DNA from: Anaerobaca lacustris
GTDB lineage: Bacteria; Planctomycetota; Phycisphaerae; Sedimentisphaerales; Anaerobacaceae
Reading direction: 5' to 3'
Length of the DNA stretch: 64,000 nt
NCBI RefSeq assembly: GCF_030012215.1
Contig: NZ_JASCXX010000011.1
Coordinates: 108,748 to 172,747, forward strand
In this document: positions 63,619-64,000 of the stretch, piece after piece
Layout: each line of letters opens with the position of its first letter
Position numbering within the stretch: position 1 is the stretch's first letter
Notes under the pieces: generated by a model
The model's database searches: none
What the model saw: only the letters and a program-made list of their open reading frames with translations
What the model was told of the DNA's origin: nothing
Position numbers and translations under genes: made by a program

Positions 63619-63848
63619 AGGATTACCCTTTTGATTTTGAAGTCCTTTCGCCCTATACCGTGGGCCTCAAACCAGTGTATTTCAGCCCGGCAAAGCGTGC
63701 CTTCCGGCAGCCGTACTGTCGCAACGCCTTTCATCTTGCGCCAACGCCCTGAGCCATAGACACGATCCAGATAACGTCGGACAATCACGCCCCGCCCACT
63801 GGCGATCGTCTCAACACCCTCGATCTCACCCAGTATCTCCAGTTCCAT
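63615..63848 (-). CDS. Small conserved hypothetical protein, basic
   Basis: The 77-residue protein MELEILGEIEGVETIASGRG contains VYGSGRWRKMKGVATVRLP and AEIHWFEAHGIGRKDFKIKR. The GRGRWRKxKGxAxV and EAHGIGRKxFKIKR signatures are widely conserved in small uncharacterised bacterial proteins from memory. No enzyme motif is visible. ATG 63848 is preferred over ATG 63965, whose extra 39 residues look unconserved. It is followed directly by the next small gene and may be a two-gene unit. Confidence 0.65.
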   Translation of the reverse strand: MELEILGEIEGVETIASGRGVIVRRYLDRVYGSGRWRKMKGVATVRLPEGTLCRAEIHWFEAHGIGRKDFKIKRVIL

Positions 63849-64000
63849 TCCCGTCCTGTCCTCGCATCCACCGACATCCATCTCTTCATGTCTGTTCGTA
63901 TCGTACCACGGAAGGGCATTCAGGTCAATTATAGAGGCGTCGAGCCGTCTCCTGCGAACGACCATGATTGAAATTGATGGGAGATCCGCCTTTCGCTTAG

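Overview
The window is a GC-rich, gene-dense bacterial chromosome segment of 64 kb. It most resembles a member of the Planctomycetota, probably the Phycisphaerae. The reasons are the enlarged SecA, the large secreted proteins built from LamG, Fn3-like and discoidin modules, the DUF3160 and DUF5060 proteins, and a paired GT4 glycosyltransferase and GH57 amylase. The Rnf complex suggests an anaerobic or fermentative lifestyle. This placement is inference from gene content, because no rRNA gene is present.

Region 1 (1-20.6 kb) is largely housekeeping. It holds a FixL/FixJ-like two-component pair cut by the window edge, secA with efp, and an ADP-ribosylglycohydrolase. A Tat-exported FAD oxidoreductase is translationally coupled to an apparent NapH-NapG fusion ferredoxin. 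A TPR protein, rpsT and RNase R are read leftward. glyA, a Gfo/Idh-like protein, a small zinc-ribbon membrane protein and an M48 lipoprotein follow.

Region 2 (20.6-29.5 kb) is an energy-conservation block. The operon is rseC-like-rnfC-D-G-E-A-B from one recognisable promoter. A membrane-anchored ApbE flavin transferase lies nearby, separated from rnf by an MNT nucleotidyltransferase with a truncated HEPN partner. A radical SAM protein (TIGR03960-like) diverges from apbE and appears to be transcribed without a leader.

Region 3 (29.5-46.5 kb) is accessory metabolism: a lone response regulator, the first modular LamG/discoidin protein, a DUF3160 protein, and a dipeptide epimerase with a GH28-fold lipoprotein whose catalytic residues are replaced. 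A GH51 arabinofuranosidase and a STAS protein follow. The operon phasin-like, UbiB-like kinase, glycerol-1-phosphate dehydrogenase is next, then a class I aldolase.

Region 4 (46.5-64 kb) starts with the GT4/GH57 pair. It continues with an ECF sigma factor overlapping a membrane protein, a decayed second sigma fragment, and a DUF5060 lipoprotein. Two more modular surface proteins follow; they share a core with the first but carry different end modules. A serine hydrolase with a palindromic repeat inside its reading frame, a HAD phosphatase, a lower-GC DUF4917/SIR2-like gene and two small conserved genes close the window.

No rRNA, tRNA, CRISPR array or transposase was found. Start sites were chosen from Shine-Dalgarno spacing and family alignment from memory; no database search was run.
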